Shown piece after piece: positions 1 through 9,725 of a stretch of 64,000 bases of DNA. Positions within the stretch are counted from its first letter, which is position 1. Every line of letters begins with the position of its first letter. The DNA is from Rhodoferax_B ferrireducens_A (GTDB lineage: Bacteria > Pseudomonadota > Gammaproteobacteria > Burkholderiales > Burkholderiaceae_C). The position numbers and the translations under genes are program-made. Location: the NCBI RefSeq assembly GCF_031458075.1, contig NZ_JAVDXT010000004.1, positions 1 to 64,000 of the forward strand, read 5' to 3'. The notes under the pieces are model-generated. The model was not told where the DNA came from and did not search any database. It saw only the letters and a program-made list of their open reading frames with translations.

Positions 1-95
1 ACGGCCAGACCACCATCCAGCGCGGCGACACCGTGTGCGTCAGCGCACCGCCGGAGCAGCTGCACTGCTTTGATTCCAACGGCCTACGGTTGTAA
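1..95 (+). CDS. Sugar ABC transporter ATP-binding protein, C-terminal end only
   Basis: Frame 3 is open from the window edge to a TAA at 93-95 and encodes 30 residues ending QLHCFDSNGLRL. That ending resembles the TOBE-like tail of MalK/UgpC-type ATPases, which commonly close with a strand reading roughly 'LHLFD...G.RL'. The protein would energise an inner-membrane sugar importer. The GH31 glycosidase starting 88 bases downstream on the same strand fits an oligosaccharide uptake and hydrolysis locus. Only the tail is visible, so the substrate cannot be judged. Confidence 0.6.
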   Translation, partial: GQTTIQRGDTVCVSAPPEQLHCFDSNGLRL

Positions 96-183
96 ACCCC
101 ACAGCTTCACCTAACCCCCGTATTCGTTCTGCATACCTCAGTGATCAGTACCTTAACCATTTAATGAAAGTGAAAGCAAAGCT

Positions 184-2310
184 ATGAAACCGTGGAGCAC
201 CGAACTTTGGTCCCTTGAGGGAGACGACAACACCCGCATCGCTCGCGCCCGGCTCGACGATGGCGCCGAAATGAGCGTGCGATTTGTTTCGCCAACCATG
301 GCGCGGGTAACGCTTTGCCCGGTCGGTGGCTGGCGCGAGCCGCGGACCTGGGCCATCGCCCCACAGCCCGGCACCGACGTGCCGTGGGAAGGGCGTGAGC
401 GTGATGATGGGTCTGGCTTCCAGCTTCCGGTCACGCACGCCAGTCAAAGCCGCTTTGGTACGGAACAACTCACCGTCACTTTGAGCGTTGCGCCGCTGCG
501 CCTGCAATGGCATGCCTTTGGGGCCGAGACGCCGGTAGTGAACGACCGCAAGACCACGGCCTATCTGCGTCAATCGCGCGGTGGCCTGGTGCGCCACTAC
601 CTGGAGCGCCACACCACCGACCGCTACTATGGTTTGGGTGACAAGACCGGCCCGCTCAACCTGCACGGGCGGCGCTTGCGGACTGCGGCATTTGACTCGA
701 TGGGCTACGACCCGGAACATGGCGATCCGCTCTACAAGCACTGGCCTTTCGTGATGAGCCGCGCGGCCAATGGGCAATGGGTGGGCATCTACTACGACAC
801 GCTGGCCAACTGCACTTTTGATCTCGGCTGTGAACACGACAACTACCACGACTTCTACCGCTATGTGGAGATTGAAGACGGTGATTTGGACTACTACCTG
901 ATGGTCGGTCGCACCCCGGCCGAGGTTATTTCGCAGTTCGTGGGGCTCATTGGTGGAAGTCACCTGCCACCGCGCTGGACATTGGGCTTTGCACAAACGG
1001 CAATGGGGCTGACCGACCAGCTCGATGCCCAGGCGCGTTTAACGGCGTTCATCGACGAGGCTGTCGCCAACCGCATTCCGATTTCGTCCTTTCACTACGG
1101 GTCTGGCTATTCCAGCCGTGGCAAGCGGCGCTATGTGTTCACCTGGAACCACGACAAGTTTCCCGACCCCAAGGCATTGAACGCAAAGTTTCACAACCAT
1201 GGCATGCACGTGGTTGCCAACCTAAAGCCGTGTCTGCTGGACGACCACCCGGCCTACGAGGAGGTCAAGGCAAAGGGTGCGTTCGTGGCCGACTCTCGCA
1301 CCGGAGAACCGGTGGTCGAACCCTTCTGGGACGGCGTGGGTTCGCACCTGGACTTCACCCAGCCAGCAGCCATCCGCTGGTGGCAGGACGGGCTGAAGCA
1401 GCAGGTGCTGGACTACGGTATCGACGTGGGATGGAATGACAACAACGAGTATTCGATCCAGGACGAGGATGCGCAATGTGCGGGATTCGGGCGGCCCATT
1501 CCCATGCATCGCGCACGCGCGCTCCACCCGCTGCTCATGACGCGCGCCACGTTTGAGGCACAGCAGGAGCGCGCCAAGGACAAACAGGTCTATACCGTCT
1601 CCCGGGGCGGCATGCCCGGCATTCAGCGTTATGCCCAGACCTGGACCGGCGACAACACCACCAGCTGGCACACCTTGCGCTGGAATCTGCGCATGGGCTT
1701 GCAAATGAGCCTGTCGGGTATGTTCAATATTGGCCACGACATTGGCGGCTTCCACGGCCCCATGCCCGAGCCGGAGCTCTTTCTTCGCTGGGTGCAAGCC
1801 TGTTGCTTGAACCCACGTGCGATCGTCAACTCGTGGAAGGCCGGTGGCGTTAGTAGCGTGCCCTGGATGTACCCGGAGGTGACACCGGCCATCCGTCAGG
1901 CGATTGAGTTGCGCTACCGCCTGATGCCCTACCTGTGGTCGCTGTTCGAACGCGCCAGCCAACACCACGAGCCGATCATTCGGCCGACGTTTTACGATTT
2001 TCCGGATGATGCGCAGTGCCTGGAGGACTGCGATGATTTCATGCTGGGCCGCTCATTGCTGGTGGCCCCGGTGGTTGAGGAGGGCGCCACCACGCGGCGG
2101 GTCTACATGCCGGCATTGGCTGACGGCGAGCAGTGGTTTGATTTCGAAACCGGCGCAGCTTTCGCAAGCGGGCAGTGGCACATCGTTGACGCGCCGCTCG
2201 AGCGCTTGCCGTTGTTCGCCCGTGCTGGCGCGGCCATTCCGTGTGCTCAGCCCGAACCGGGTCAAATGCCGCGTTTCGACGACCCGGTGGTAGAGACCCG
2301 CGGGTTCTGA
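184..2310 (+). CDS. Glycoside hydrolase family 31 (alpha-glucosidase-like)
   Basis: This 708-residue protein has the GH31 architecture: an N-terminal beta-sandwich (about 1-250), a (beta/alpha)8 catalytic barrel (about 260-600) and C-terminal beta domains. The nucleophile is most likely Asp419 in GWNDNNE, the family's W-x-D-x-N-E motif. The acid/base is most likely Asp490 in WTGDN. There is no signal peptide, so it should act in the cytoplasm on imported alpha-linked oligosaccharides. It follows the end of a sugar ABC-transporter ATPase, which supports import followed by hydrolysis. GH31 also contains alpha-xylosidases and sulfoquinovosidases, so the substrate is not fixed; alpha-glucoside is an inference from context. 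Confidence 0.88.
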   Translation: MKPWSTELWSLEGDDNTRIARARLDDGAEMSVRFVSPTMARVTLCPVGGWREPRTWAIAPQPGTDVPWEGRERDDGSGFQLPVTHASQSRFGTEQLTVTLSVAPLRLQWHAFGAETPVVNDRKTTAYLRQSRGGLVRHYLERHTTDRYYGLGDKTGPLNLHGRRLRTAAFDSMGYDPEHGDPLYKHWPFVMSRAANGQWVGIYYDTLANCTFDLGCEHDNYHDFYRYVEIEDGDLDYYLMVGRTPAEVISQFVGLIGGSHLPPRWTLGFAQTAMGLTDQLDAQARLTAFIDEAVANRIPISSFHYGSGYSSRGKRRYVFTWNHDKFPDPKALNAKFHNHGMHVVANLKPCLLDDHPAYEEVKAKGAFVADSRTGEPVVEPFWDGVGSHLDFTQPAAIRWWQDGLKQQVLDYGIDVGWNDNNEYSIQDEDAQCAGFGRPIPMHRARALHPLLMTRATFEAQQERAKDKQVYTVSRGGMPGIQRYAQTWTGDNTTSWHTLRWNLRMGLQMSLSGMFNIGHDIGGFHGPMPEPELFLRWVQACCLNPRAIVNSWKAGGVSSVPWMYPEVTPAIRQAIELRYRLMPYLWSLFERASQHHEPIIRPTFYDFPDDAQCLEDCDDFMLGRSLLVAPVVEEGATTRRVYMPALADGEQWFDFETGAAFASGQWHIVDAPLERLPLFARAGAAIPCAQPEPGQMPRFDDPVVETRGF

Positions 2311-2834
2311 ATGTCTGCGGGTCCAGGCCGGCACGCACTCGCATCACCCTCTGGGGGGCTCGTAGGCCGCGATATCGGGAGAGGGTGTTGATTTCCATCC
2401 AGAAGTGACCCCTTGCGGGTCAGGTTTGCGTGGAAATTAACCGGTGGCGAATATATAGCCACATATGCGGCTTCGAAAGCGAAAGTGGTCGATTTTGCAA
2501 CCAGTTGCCTTCTGAACGATGCTTGTAAGGCTATGAGCTGCCTGCCCAGTTGGTGAGCGCAACTGCTATAGCGCTCCCGGCGCTGTATGCCAGCTGATGC
2601 GCTATGTCGAGTTCAGGGTTTCTATGCATATGCCGGTCCGGCGTATCGGATGCTGGCTTGTGTCTAGGTCCGGATCGTCGTCCATCGGTTCATCCGGTAG
2701 GTTGCTTACTTCTTTAAAAATCAATAGCTTAGGTCTATTTTTTCAGCCATTTTGAGGTGGCACAAGGGTTGCTCTACAGCATGGCCAGCCGCATCGCCCG
2801 ATGCGAGACAAGGCCATGACACAGGAGACAACAC
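2311..2834. other. Intergenic region upstream of the pyruvate dehydrogenase cluster
   Basis: No convincing gene lies here. A short inverted repeat (TGACCC/GGGTCA, 2406-2422) could end GH31 transcription but lacks a T-tract. An AT-rich stretch around 2700-2750 is the likeliest location of the aceE promoter; TTGCTT at 2702 is a weak -35 candidate and no good -10 is visible. GCTAT at about 2531 and GCTATAGC near 2565 resemble the arms of the dispersed repeats seen elsewhere, but the match is poor. The aceE ribosome binding site AGGAG is at 2822-2826. Confidence 0.4.
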
Positions 2835-5507
2835 ATGACCATGATGGGTGACCATGATCCTATCGAGACCAGCGAATGGCTGGACGCGCTAGGCGCTGTT
2901 CAGCAGCACCGCGGCAGTGAACGCACCAACTTCCTGCTGAACCGTCTGGTCGACGCAGGCCGACGCGATGGGGTGTATGTGCCGCGGTCCCTGACCACGG
3001 CCTACAAGAACACCATCGCGCCCGAGAACGAGGAGAAGTCGCCCGGCGATCGCGACATCGAGCACCGCCTGCGCTCCATCATCCGTTGGAACGCAATGGC
3101 CATCATCCTGCGGGCCAACAAGGATTCGTCGGAGCTCGGCGGCCACATCGCCAGCTTCCAGTCGGCAGCCACGCTGTACGACATCGGATTCGGCCACTTC
3201 TGGCACGCACCCACCGAGACCCATGGCGGTGACCTGCTGTTCATCCAGGGTCACAGTTCGCCCGGTATCTATGCGCGGGCCTTCCTCGAAGGGCGTTTGA
3301 CCGAGCAGCAACTACTCAATTACCGCCAGGAGACCGATGGCCAGGGCATTCCGTCCTATCCGCACCCCTGGCTGATGCCCGACTTCTGGCAATTCCCTAC
3401 GGTGTCCATGGGCCTGGGCCCGCTGATGGCCATCTACCAGGCGCGCTTTCTCAAGTATCTGCATGGCCGTGGACTGGCCGATACCACGCCGCGCAAGGTG
3501 TGGGCCTTCATGGGCGACGGCGAGATGGACGAGCCTGAATCACTGGGCGCGATTTCGCTGGCCGGCCGCGAGAATCTGGACAACCTGGTGTTCGTCATCA
3601 ATTGCAATCTGCAGCGCCTGGACGGTCCGGTGCGCGGTAACGGCAAGATCATCCAGGAGCTCGAATCGGTGTTCCGCGGCGCCGGCTGGAACGTCATCAA
3701 GATCGTCTGGGGCGGCGGCTGGGATACGCTGCTGGCCAAGGACAAGAGCGGCAAGCTGCTGCAGCGCATGGAGGAGTGCGTCGACGGCGAATACCAGGAC
3801 TTCAAGAGCAAGAGTGGCGCCTATGTGCGGGAGCATTTCTTCGGCAAGTACGACGAAACCCGCGCGCTGGTGGCCGACATGAGCGACGACGAAATCTGGG
3901 GGCTGACGCGTGGCGGCCACGACCCGGTGAAGGTGTTTGCCGCCTACGCTGCGGCCGTCAAGCACACCGGCCAGCCGACCTTGATCCTGCCGAAGACCGT
4001 GAAGGGCTACGGCATGGGCGAATCGGGCGAAGGCCAGATGATCGCCCACCAGGCCAAGAAGATGACGCAGGACGCGCTGCGTGGCTTCCGCGACCGCTTT
4101 CAGATCCCCGTGTCGGACGAGGACCTGCCCAACATCCCCTTCATCAAGCTGCCCGAAGACAGCCCCGAGATGCAGTATCTGCGCGCGCGCCGCGCCGCAC
4201 TCGGCGGCTATCTGCCACAGCGCCGGCAGAAGTCGGCCGCGCTGGAGATCCCGCCGCTGGCCAGCTTCGAGCGCCTGCTCAAGGACACCGGCGAGCGCGA
4301 GATCTCCACCACCATGGCCTTTGTGCAGATGCTCGGCACCCTGGTGCGCGACAAGCAGATCGGCAAGCACGTGGTGCCCATCGTGCCCGACGAGTCGCGC
4401 ACCTTCGGCATGGAAGGCATGTTCCGCCAGCTCGGCATCTGGTCGTCGCTGGGCCAGCTGTACAAGCCGCAGGACGCCGACCAGCTGATGTACTACCGCG
4501 AATCGAAAGACGGCCAGGTGCTGCAGGAAGGCATCAACGAAGGCGGCGCCATGTCCAGCTGGATCGTGGCGGCCACCTCGTACAGCACGAACAACGTGCC
4601 GATGATTCCGTTCTACATCTACTACTCGATGTTCGGCCTGCAGCGCGTCGGCGACCTGGCCTGGCTGGCCGGTGACATCCGGGCCCGCGGCTTCTTGCTG
4701 GGCGGCACGGCCGGGCGTACCACGCTGAATGGCGAAGGCCTGCAGCATGAGGACGGCCACAGCCACATCCTGGCCGGCACGATTCCCAACTGCGTCAGCT
4801 ACGACCCGACCTTCGCCTACGAGGTGGTCACCATCATCCGCGACGGCATGCGCCGCATGTATGCCGAACAGGAAGACGTGTACTACTACGTCACCCTGAT
4901 GAACGAAAACTACCCGCACCCCGGCATGCCCGAAGGCAGCGAGGCGGGCATCCTGAAGGGCCTGTACCAGCTCAGCGACGGCGGCAAGACACCGAAGAAG
5001 GGCCTGCGCGTGCAGCTCATGGGCAGCGGCACCATCCTGCGCGAGGTGATGTTCGCGGCCGAGTTGCTGAAGGCCGACTTCGGCATCGCCGCCGACGTGT
5101 GGAGCGCCACCAGCTACAACGAGCTGCGCCGCGACGGCATGGCCGCCGAGCGCTGGAGCCGGCTGCACCCCACCGAGCCGGCGTGCAAGAGCCACGTCGA
5201 GCAGTGCCTGGAAGGGCACGAGGGGCCGGTAATTGCCGCCACTGACTACATGCGCAACTACGCAGACCAGGTGCGCGAATACGTGCAGGCCGCGGGCCGG
5301 CGCTACACCGTGCTGGGCACCGACGGCTTCGGCCGCAGCGACTACCGGCGCAAGCTGCGCCGCTTCTTCGAGGTTGATCGCTGGCACGTGGCCGTGGCCG
5401 CACTCAAGGCGCTGGCCGACGACGGCGTGATCAAGCCAAGCGTCGTTGCCGACGCGATCAAGCAATACGGGCTCGACGCCGAGCGTGCCGCCCCCTGGAC
5501 TGTGTGA
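2835..5507 (+). CDS. aceE: Pyruvate dehydrogenase E1 component, homodimeric
   Basis: The enzyme decarboxylates pyruvate with thiamine diphosphate and reductively acetylates the lipoyl groups of E2. At 890 residues it matches the single-chain AceE type (about 887) rather than the alpha/beta type. The thiamine-binding motif starts at GDG (227-229) and continues to the downstream NCN. The ATG at 2835 has AGGAG eight bases upstream. It is the first gene of a long plus-strand run; aceF starts 8 bases after its stop. The family call is very secure. Whether this is the cell's only AceE or a second, cluster-specific copy cannot be told from the window. Confidence 0.97.
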   Translation: MTMMGDHDPIETSEWLDALGAVQQHRGSERTNFLLNRLVDAGRRDGVYVPRSLTTAYKNTIAPENEEKSPGDRDIEHRLRSIIRWNAMAIILRANKDSSELGGHIASFQSAATLYDIGFGHFWHAPTETHGGDLLFIQGHSSPGIYARAFLEGRLTEQQLLNYRQETDGQGIPSYPHPWLMPDFWQFPTVSMGLGPLMAIYQARFLKYLHGRGLADTTPRKVWAFMGDGEMDEPESLGAISLAGRENLDNLVFVINCNLQRLDGPVRGNGKIIQELESVFRGAGWNVIKIVWGGGWDTLLAKDKSGKLLQRMEECVDGEYQDFKSKSGAYVREHFFGKYDETRALVADMSDDEIWGLTRGGHDPVKVFAAYAAAVKHTGQPTLILPKTVKGYGMGESGEGQMIAHQAKKMTQDALRGFRDRFQIPVSDEDLPNIPFIKLPEDSPEMQYLRARRAALGGYLPQRRQKSAALEIPPLASFERLLKDTGEREISTTMAFVQMLGTLVRDKQIGKHVVPIVPDESRTFGMEGMFRQLGIWSSLGQLYKPQDADQLMYYRESKDGQVLQEGINEGGAMSSWIVAATSYSTNNVPMIPFYIYYSMFGLQRVGDLAWLAGDIRARGFLLGGTAGRTTLNGEGLQHEDGHSHILAGTIPNCVSYDPTFAYEVVTIIRDGMRRMYAEQEDVYYYVTLMNENYPHPGMPEGSEAGILKGLYQLSDGGKTPKKGLRVQLMGSGTILREVMFAAELLKADFGIAADVWSATSYNELRRDGMAAERWSRLHPTEPACKSHVEQCLEGHEGPVIAATDYMRNYADQVREYVQAAGRRYTVLGTDGFGRSDYRRKLRRFFEVDRWHVAVAALKALADDGVIKPSVVADAIKQYGLDAERAAPWTV

Positions 5508-5515
5508 GACGCAAT

Positions 5516-7111
5516 ATGAGCAATTCAATCGACATCCAAGTACCCGACATCGGCGACTTCTCTGACGTGCCGGTGATCGAGATCTTCGTCAAGGTGGGCG
5601 ACATGGTGAAGGTCGAAGACCCGCTGGTCTCGCTCGAATCCGACAAGGCCACATTGGACGTGCCCGCGCCGCGCGGCGGCGTGGTCAAGGCCATCAGCGT
5701 GAAGCTGGGCGACAAGGTCAACCAGGGTTCCGTGATCATGCAGTTCGAGGCCGAAGGCGGCGCTGCCGCGGTGGCGCCGCCCGCCGAAGCCGCCAAGCCC
5801 AGCGTGACTGCGCCGCCATCGGCGGTGAGCGCGCCGGCCGGCCTGGCCGAGGTGCGTGTGCCCGACATCGGTGACTTCAAGGACGTGCCGGTCATCGAAA
5901 TCTTCGTGAAAGTGGGCGACACGGTGAAGGCCGAGGACCCGCTGGTCTCGCTGGAATCCGACAAGGCCACGATGGACGTGCCGGCGCCGCTGTCCGGCGT
6001 GGTCAAGGAGATCCGCATCAAGATTGGCGACAAGGTCAGCGAGGGCTCGGTGGTGCTGCTGCTGGCCACCGGCGATGCGCCGAGCGCCGCCGCAACGGCG
6101 CCCACGGCCGCCGCCGCTGTCGCGCCCCCGGCGCAGGCCAGCGTCGCCGTTGGCGCTTCGGTCAACGAAGCCGCGTTTGCCCTGGCCTATGCGGGACCGG
6201 CGGTGCGCAAGCTGGCACGTGAACTCGGCGTGGACCTGGGCCGTGTCAGCGGCAGCGGCGACCATGGGCGCATCGTGCGCGCCGACGTCGAGGCCTTTGC
6301 CAAGGGCGGCGGCGCAGCTACCGCACCGGCCGCAGCCAAGCCTGCTTCCGCGCCCGCGGGCGTCGGCGTCGGCGGGCTCGAGTTGCTGGCCTGGCCCAAG
6401 GTGGACTTCGCCAAGTTCGGCCCGGTCGAGCGCAAGGAACTGTCGCGCATCAAGAAGATCAGCGGCGCCAACCTGCACCGCAACTGGGTGGTGATCCCGC
6501 ACGTGACCACGCACGACGAGGCTGACATCACCGAGCTCGAGCAGTTCCGCGTGCAGATGAACAAGGAGCTGGAGAAGTCGGGCGTCAAGCTCAGCATGTT
6601 GCCCTTCATGATGAAGGCCGCAGTCTCGGCGCTGAAGAAGTTCCCCGAGTTCAACGCCAGCCTCGATGGCGACGCCCTGGTGCTGAAGAACTACTGGCAC
6701 ATCGGCTTCGCCGCCGACACGCCGAACGGGCTGATGGTGCCGGTGATCCGCGACGTCGACAAGAAGACCGTGCCCGAGATCGCCAAGGAGATGGGCGAGC
6801 TTGCCAAGCTGGCGCGCGAAGGCAAGCTCAAGCCCGACCAGATGTCGGGCGGCACCTTCACCATCAGCTCGCTGGGCGGCATCGGCGGCATCTACTTTAC
6901 GCCCATCATCAACGCGCCCGAGGTGGCCATCATGGGCGTCTGCAAGAGCTACTGGAAGCAGCATTCCAGCGACGGCAAGACCTATACCTCGCGGCTCACG
7001 CTGCCGCTGTCGCTGTCGTGGGACCACCGCGTGATCGATGGCGCCGCCGCCGCGCGCTTCAACGTGCATTTCGCCAACGTGCTCGCCGATCTGCGGCGCG
7101 TGCTGTTCTGA
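5516..7111 (+). CDS. aceF: Dihydrolipoamide acetyltransferase (E2 of pyruvate dehydrogenase)
   Basis: E2 forms the core of the complex and transfers acetyl groups from lipoamide to CoA. The 531-residue protein has two lipoyl domains (about 3-78 and 113-185) with lipoyl-lysines in ESDKA at Lys44 and Lys150. Ala/Pro-rich linkers follow, then a peripheral-subunit-binding domain (about 224-262) and a catalytic domain ending with DHRVIDG. The reading frame opens at a GTG at 5504 overlapping the aceE stop, but the ATG at 5516 begins directly with the lipoyl fold and is preferred. The two lipoyl domains are close to identical, suggesting recent internal duplication or gene conversion. Confidence 0.96.
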   Translation: MSNSIDIQVPDIGDFSDVPVIEIFVKVGDMVKVEDPLVSLESDKATLDVPAPRGGVVKAISVKLGDKVNQGSVIMQFEAEGGAAAVAPPAEAAKPSVTAPPSAVSAPAGLAEVRVPDIGDFKDVPVIEIFVKVGDTVKAEDPLVSLESDKATMDVPAPLSGVVKEIRIKIGDKVSEGSVVLLLATGDAPSAAATAPTAAAAVAPPAQASVAVGASVNEAAFALAYAGPAVRKLARELGVDLGRVSGSGDHGRIVRADVEAFAKGGGAATAPAAAKPASAPAGVGVGGLELLAWPKVDFAKFGPVERKELSRIKKISGANLHRNWVVIPHVTTHDEADITELEQFRVQMNKELEKSGVKLSMLPFMMKAAVSALKKFPEFNASLDGDALVLKNYWHIGFAADTPNGLMVPVIRDVDKKTVPEIAKEMGELAKLAREGKLKPDQMSGGTFTISSLGGIGGIYFTPIINAPEVAIMGVCKSYWKQHSSDGKTYTSRLTLPLSLSWDHRVIDGAAAARFNVHFANVLADLRRVLF

Positions 7112-7124
7112 AGGAAACCCTCCC

Positions 7125-8879
7125 ATGTCTCAAACAGTGGAAGTCAAAGTCCCGGACATCGGCGACTTCAAGGATGTCGCGATCATCGAGCTACTGGTCA
7201 AGCCCGGCGAGGTGATCGCCGTGGATACCGGTCTGGTCATGGTCGAGTCCGACAAGGCCTCGATGGAGATTCCGTCGACCCATGCCGGCGTGGTCAAGGA
7301 GCTGAAGGTCAAACTCGGCGACAAGGTCAGCGAAGGTTCGGTGATCCTGGTGGTCGAGGCGGCGGGTGCCGCGGCAACCGCACCGGCACCGGTTGCAGCG
7401 CACGCAGCGGCTGCGCCGGTTGCCGCCGCGCCCGCCCCCAAGGCTGGCAGCTACGCTGGCAAGGCCGACATCGAATGCGAGGTGCTGGTGCTTGGCGCCG
7501 GCCCCGGCGGCTACTCGGCGGCCTTCCGCAGCGCCGACCTCGGCATGAAGACCGTGCTGGTCGAGCGCTATGCCACGCTGGGCGGGGTTTGCCTGAATGT
7601 AGGCTGCATCCCGTCGAAAGCGCTGCTGCACACCGCCAGCGTGATGGACGAGGTGAAGAACCTGGGCCACCACGGCATCAAGTTTGCCGCGCCCGAAATC
7701 GATCTCGATGGGCTGCGCGGCTTCAAGGACGGCGTGATCAAGAAGCTCACCGGCGGCCTGGCCGGCATGGCCAAGGCGCGCAAGGTCGAGGTCGTCACCG
7801 GCGTCGGCAGCTTTCTCGACCCGTATCACCTCGAAGTGCTGGGCGAGGGCGGTGCGAAGAAGGTCGTGAAGTTCGCCAAGGCCATCATCGCCGCCGGTTC
7901 GCAGGCGGTGAAGCTGCCCTTCATGCCCGTGGACGAGCGCGTGGTCGATTCCACCGGCGCGCTGCTGCTCAAAAGCATCCCCAAGCGCATGCTGGTGGTC
8001 GGCGGCGGCATCATCGGGCTGGAGATGGCCACGGTGTATTCCACGCTGGGCACGCGCATCGACGTGGTCGAGATGCTCGATGGCCTGATGCAGGGCGCCG
8101 ACCGCGACCTGGTCAAGGTCTGGGAGAAGGTCAACGCGCCGCGCTTCGGCAGCGTGATGCTGAAGACCAAGACTGTCGGCGCCAAGGCGACCAAGGCCGG
8201 CATCGAGGTCAAGTTCGAAGGCGAGAAGGCGCCCAGCGAGCCGCAACTTTACGACCTGGTGCTGGTGGCCGTGGGGCGCAGCCCGAATGGCAAGAAGATC
8301 GCCGCCGACAAGGCTGGCGTGGCCGTCACCGATCGCGGCTTCATCAACGTCGACAAGCAGATGCGCACCAATGTGCCGCACATCTTCGCCATCGGCGACA
8401 TCGTCGGCCAGCCGATGCTGGCGCACAAGGCGGTGCACGAGGCCCATGTGGCGGCCGAGGTCGCGCATGGCGAGGCCGCCTACTTCGACGCGCGGCAGAT
8501 TCCGTCGGTGGCCTATACCGACCCTGAGGTGGCCTGGGCCGGCAAGACCGAGGAACAGTGTAAGGCCGAGGGCATCAAGATCGGCAAGGCGGTGTTCCCC
8601 TGGGCCGCGTCGGGCCGGGCTATCGCCAATGGCCGCGACGAGGGTTTCACCAAGCTGCTGTTCGACGAAGCCACGCACCGCGTGATCGGTGGCGGCATCG
8701 TTGGCACGCATGCGGGCGACCTGATCAGCGAGGTCTGCCTGGCCATCGAGATGGGCTGCGAGCCGGCCGATATCGGCAAGACCATCCACCCGCACCCGAC
8801 GCTGGGGGAATCCATCGGCATGGCGGCCGAGGTCTTCGAGGGCCATTGCACCGATCTGCCTCCGGTGAAAAAGAAATAG
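7125..8879 (+). CDS. lpdA: Dihydrolipoamide dehydrogenase (E3) with N-terminal lipoyl domain
   Basis: E3 reoxidises dihydrolipoamide and passes electrons to NAD+. The 584-residue protein begins with its own lipoyl domain (lipoyl-Lys44 in ESDKA) and an Ala/Pro linker (about 78-112). The flavoprotein disulfide reductase part follows: FAD-binding GAGPGG (about 124-129), redox cysteines Cys156 and Cys161, and the active-site HPHPTLGE near the C-terminus. E3 proteins carrying a lipoyl domain are known in betaproteobacteria. The ATG at 7125 is 13 bases after the aceF stop with an AAGGA-type site. The lipoyl domain resembles the two in E2, giving three similar copies in this operon. Confidence 0.96.
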   Translation: MSQTVEVKVPDIGDFKDVAIIELLVKPGEVIAVDTGLVMVESDKASMEIPSTHAGVVKELKVKLGDKVSEGSVILVVEAAGAAATAPAPVAAHAAAAPVAAAPAPKAGSYAGKADIECEVLVLGAGPGGYSAAFRSADLGMKTVLVERYATLGGVCLNVGCIPSKALLHTASVMDEVKNLGHHGIKFAAPEIDLDGLRGFKDGVIKKLTGGLAGMAKARKVEVVTGVGSFLDPYHLEVLGEGGAKKVVKFAKAIIAAGSQAVKLPFMPVDERVVDSTGALLLKSIPKRMLVVGGGIIGLEMATVYSTLGTRIDVVEMLDGLMQGADRDLVKVWEKVNAPRFGSVMLKTKTVGAKATKAGIEVKFEGEKAPSEPQLYDLVLVAVGRSPNGKKIAADKAGVAVTDRGFINVDKQMRTNVPHIFAIGDIVGQPMLAHKAVHEAHVAAEVAHGEAAYFDARQIPSVAYTDPEVAWAGKTEEQCKAEGIKIGKAVFPWAASGRAIANGRDEGFTKLLFDEATHRVIGGGIVGTHAGDLISEVCLAIEMGCEPADIGKTIHPHPTLGESIGMAAEVFEGHCTDLPPVKKK

Positions 8880-8890
8880 GCCACCGCACC

Positions 8891-9691
8891 ATGCCCATCG
8901 AGCTAGCCTGTGAGGCCCTGGGAGCGGGGCGACCTGTGGTGATCCTGCACGGCCTGTTCGGCGCCGGCTGCAACTGGAGCGAGGTTGCGCGCTCGTTGGC
9001 CACCCGCTACCGCGTCTACCTGCCCGATGCCCGCAACCATGGCGCTTCGCCCTGGTCGGACAACATGTCCTACCCCAAGATGGCGCTGGACGTGAAGGTA
9101 CTGATCGAACGAGAGCGGCTGCAGCGGCCGATGCTGGTCGGTCACAGCATGGGCGGCAAGACCGCTATGACATTGGCCTTGAGCCATCCGGAACTCGTCG
9201 GCGGCGTTGCTGTGATCGACATCGCCCCGGAACACTATGCCGAACAATTTTCCACCTATGTAACGGCCATGCGCAGCCTGGATTTGGCCGCGGCGGCGGC
9301 AGCAGCACGCCGGCAGTTCCGCGAAGCGTTGGCAAGCAGCCTGCGGCCAGATATCTCGCAGAACTTTCTGATGCAGAACTTGCGGCGCCACAACGAACGT
9401 TTTGACTGGCGTCTCAATTTGATGGCTACGGCCGTCTGTATGCCGGATTTGTGCGCATTCCCGGAGGCGTTGCCGCACAAATGCTACGAGGGACCGGCGT
9501 TGTTTCTGAGCGGAGAAGAGTCTGACTACGTGCGAAAGGAATCGCAAGCCCGCATCCTGGCGCTATTTCCAGAGGCTGAATTCGGGCGTATCCCCGATGC
9601 CGGTCACTGGGTACACGCGGATCAGCCGCAGGCGTTGCTGTGCGGTTTGCACGACTGGCTGAGCGAAGTGCACGCCACTGTTACACGCTGA
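8891..9691 (+). CDS. Alpha/beta hydrolase, YbfF-like esterase
   Basis: The 266-residue protein has the alpha/beta-hydrolase fold: oxyanion region HGLFGAG (about residues 19-25), nucleophile elbow GHSMGG near residue 85, and a late His in AGHWVH completing the triad. It most resembles the YbfF acyl-ester/thioesterase group. There is no signal peptide. It lies 11 bases after lpdA and 34 before maeB, so it should be co-transcribed with pyruvate dehydrogenase genes. A role in hydrolysing an acyl-CoA or acyl ester linked to this pathway is possible, but the substrate is unknown. The ATG at 8891 is preferred because frames opening earlier overlap lpdA. Confidence 0.8.
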   Translation: MPIELACEALGAGRPVVILHGLFGAGCNWSEVARSLATRYRVYLPDARNHGASPWSDNMSYPKMALDVKVLIERERLQRPMLVGHSMGGKTAMTLALSHPELVGGVAVIDIAPEHYAEQFSTYVTAMRSLDLAAAAAAARRQFREALASSLRPDISQNFLMQNLRRHNERFDWRLNLMATAVCMPDLCAFPEALPHKCYEGPALFLSGEESDYVRKESQARILALFPEAEFGRIPDAGHWVHADQPQALLCGLHDWLSEVHATVTR

Positions 9692-9725
9692 ATCCATCAC
9701 CTTTGAGAAGAACGGAGACAAAACC

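Noticed and set aside
2406..2422. TGACCC/GGGTCA inverted repeat as terminator of the GH31 gene
   Set aside because: The stem is short and is not followed by a T-tract; kept only as a note in the intergenic entry.
3540..5528. A 662-codon open frame on the minus strand opposite aceE, and similar long frames opposite aceF, lpdA and maeB
   Set aside because: They mirror the codon bias of the GC-rich sense genes, have His/Val/Gly-rich low-complexity translations and no recognisable motifs.
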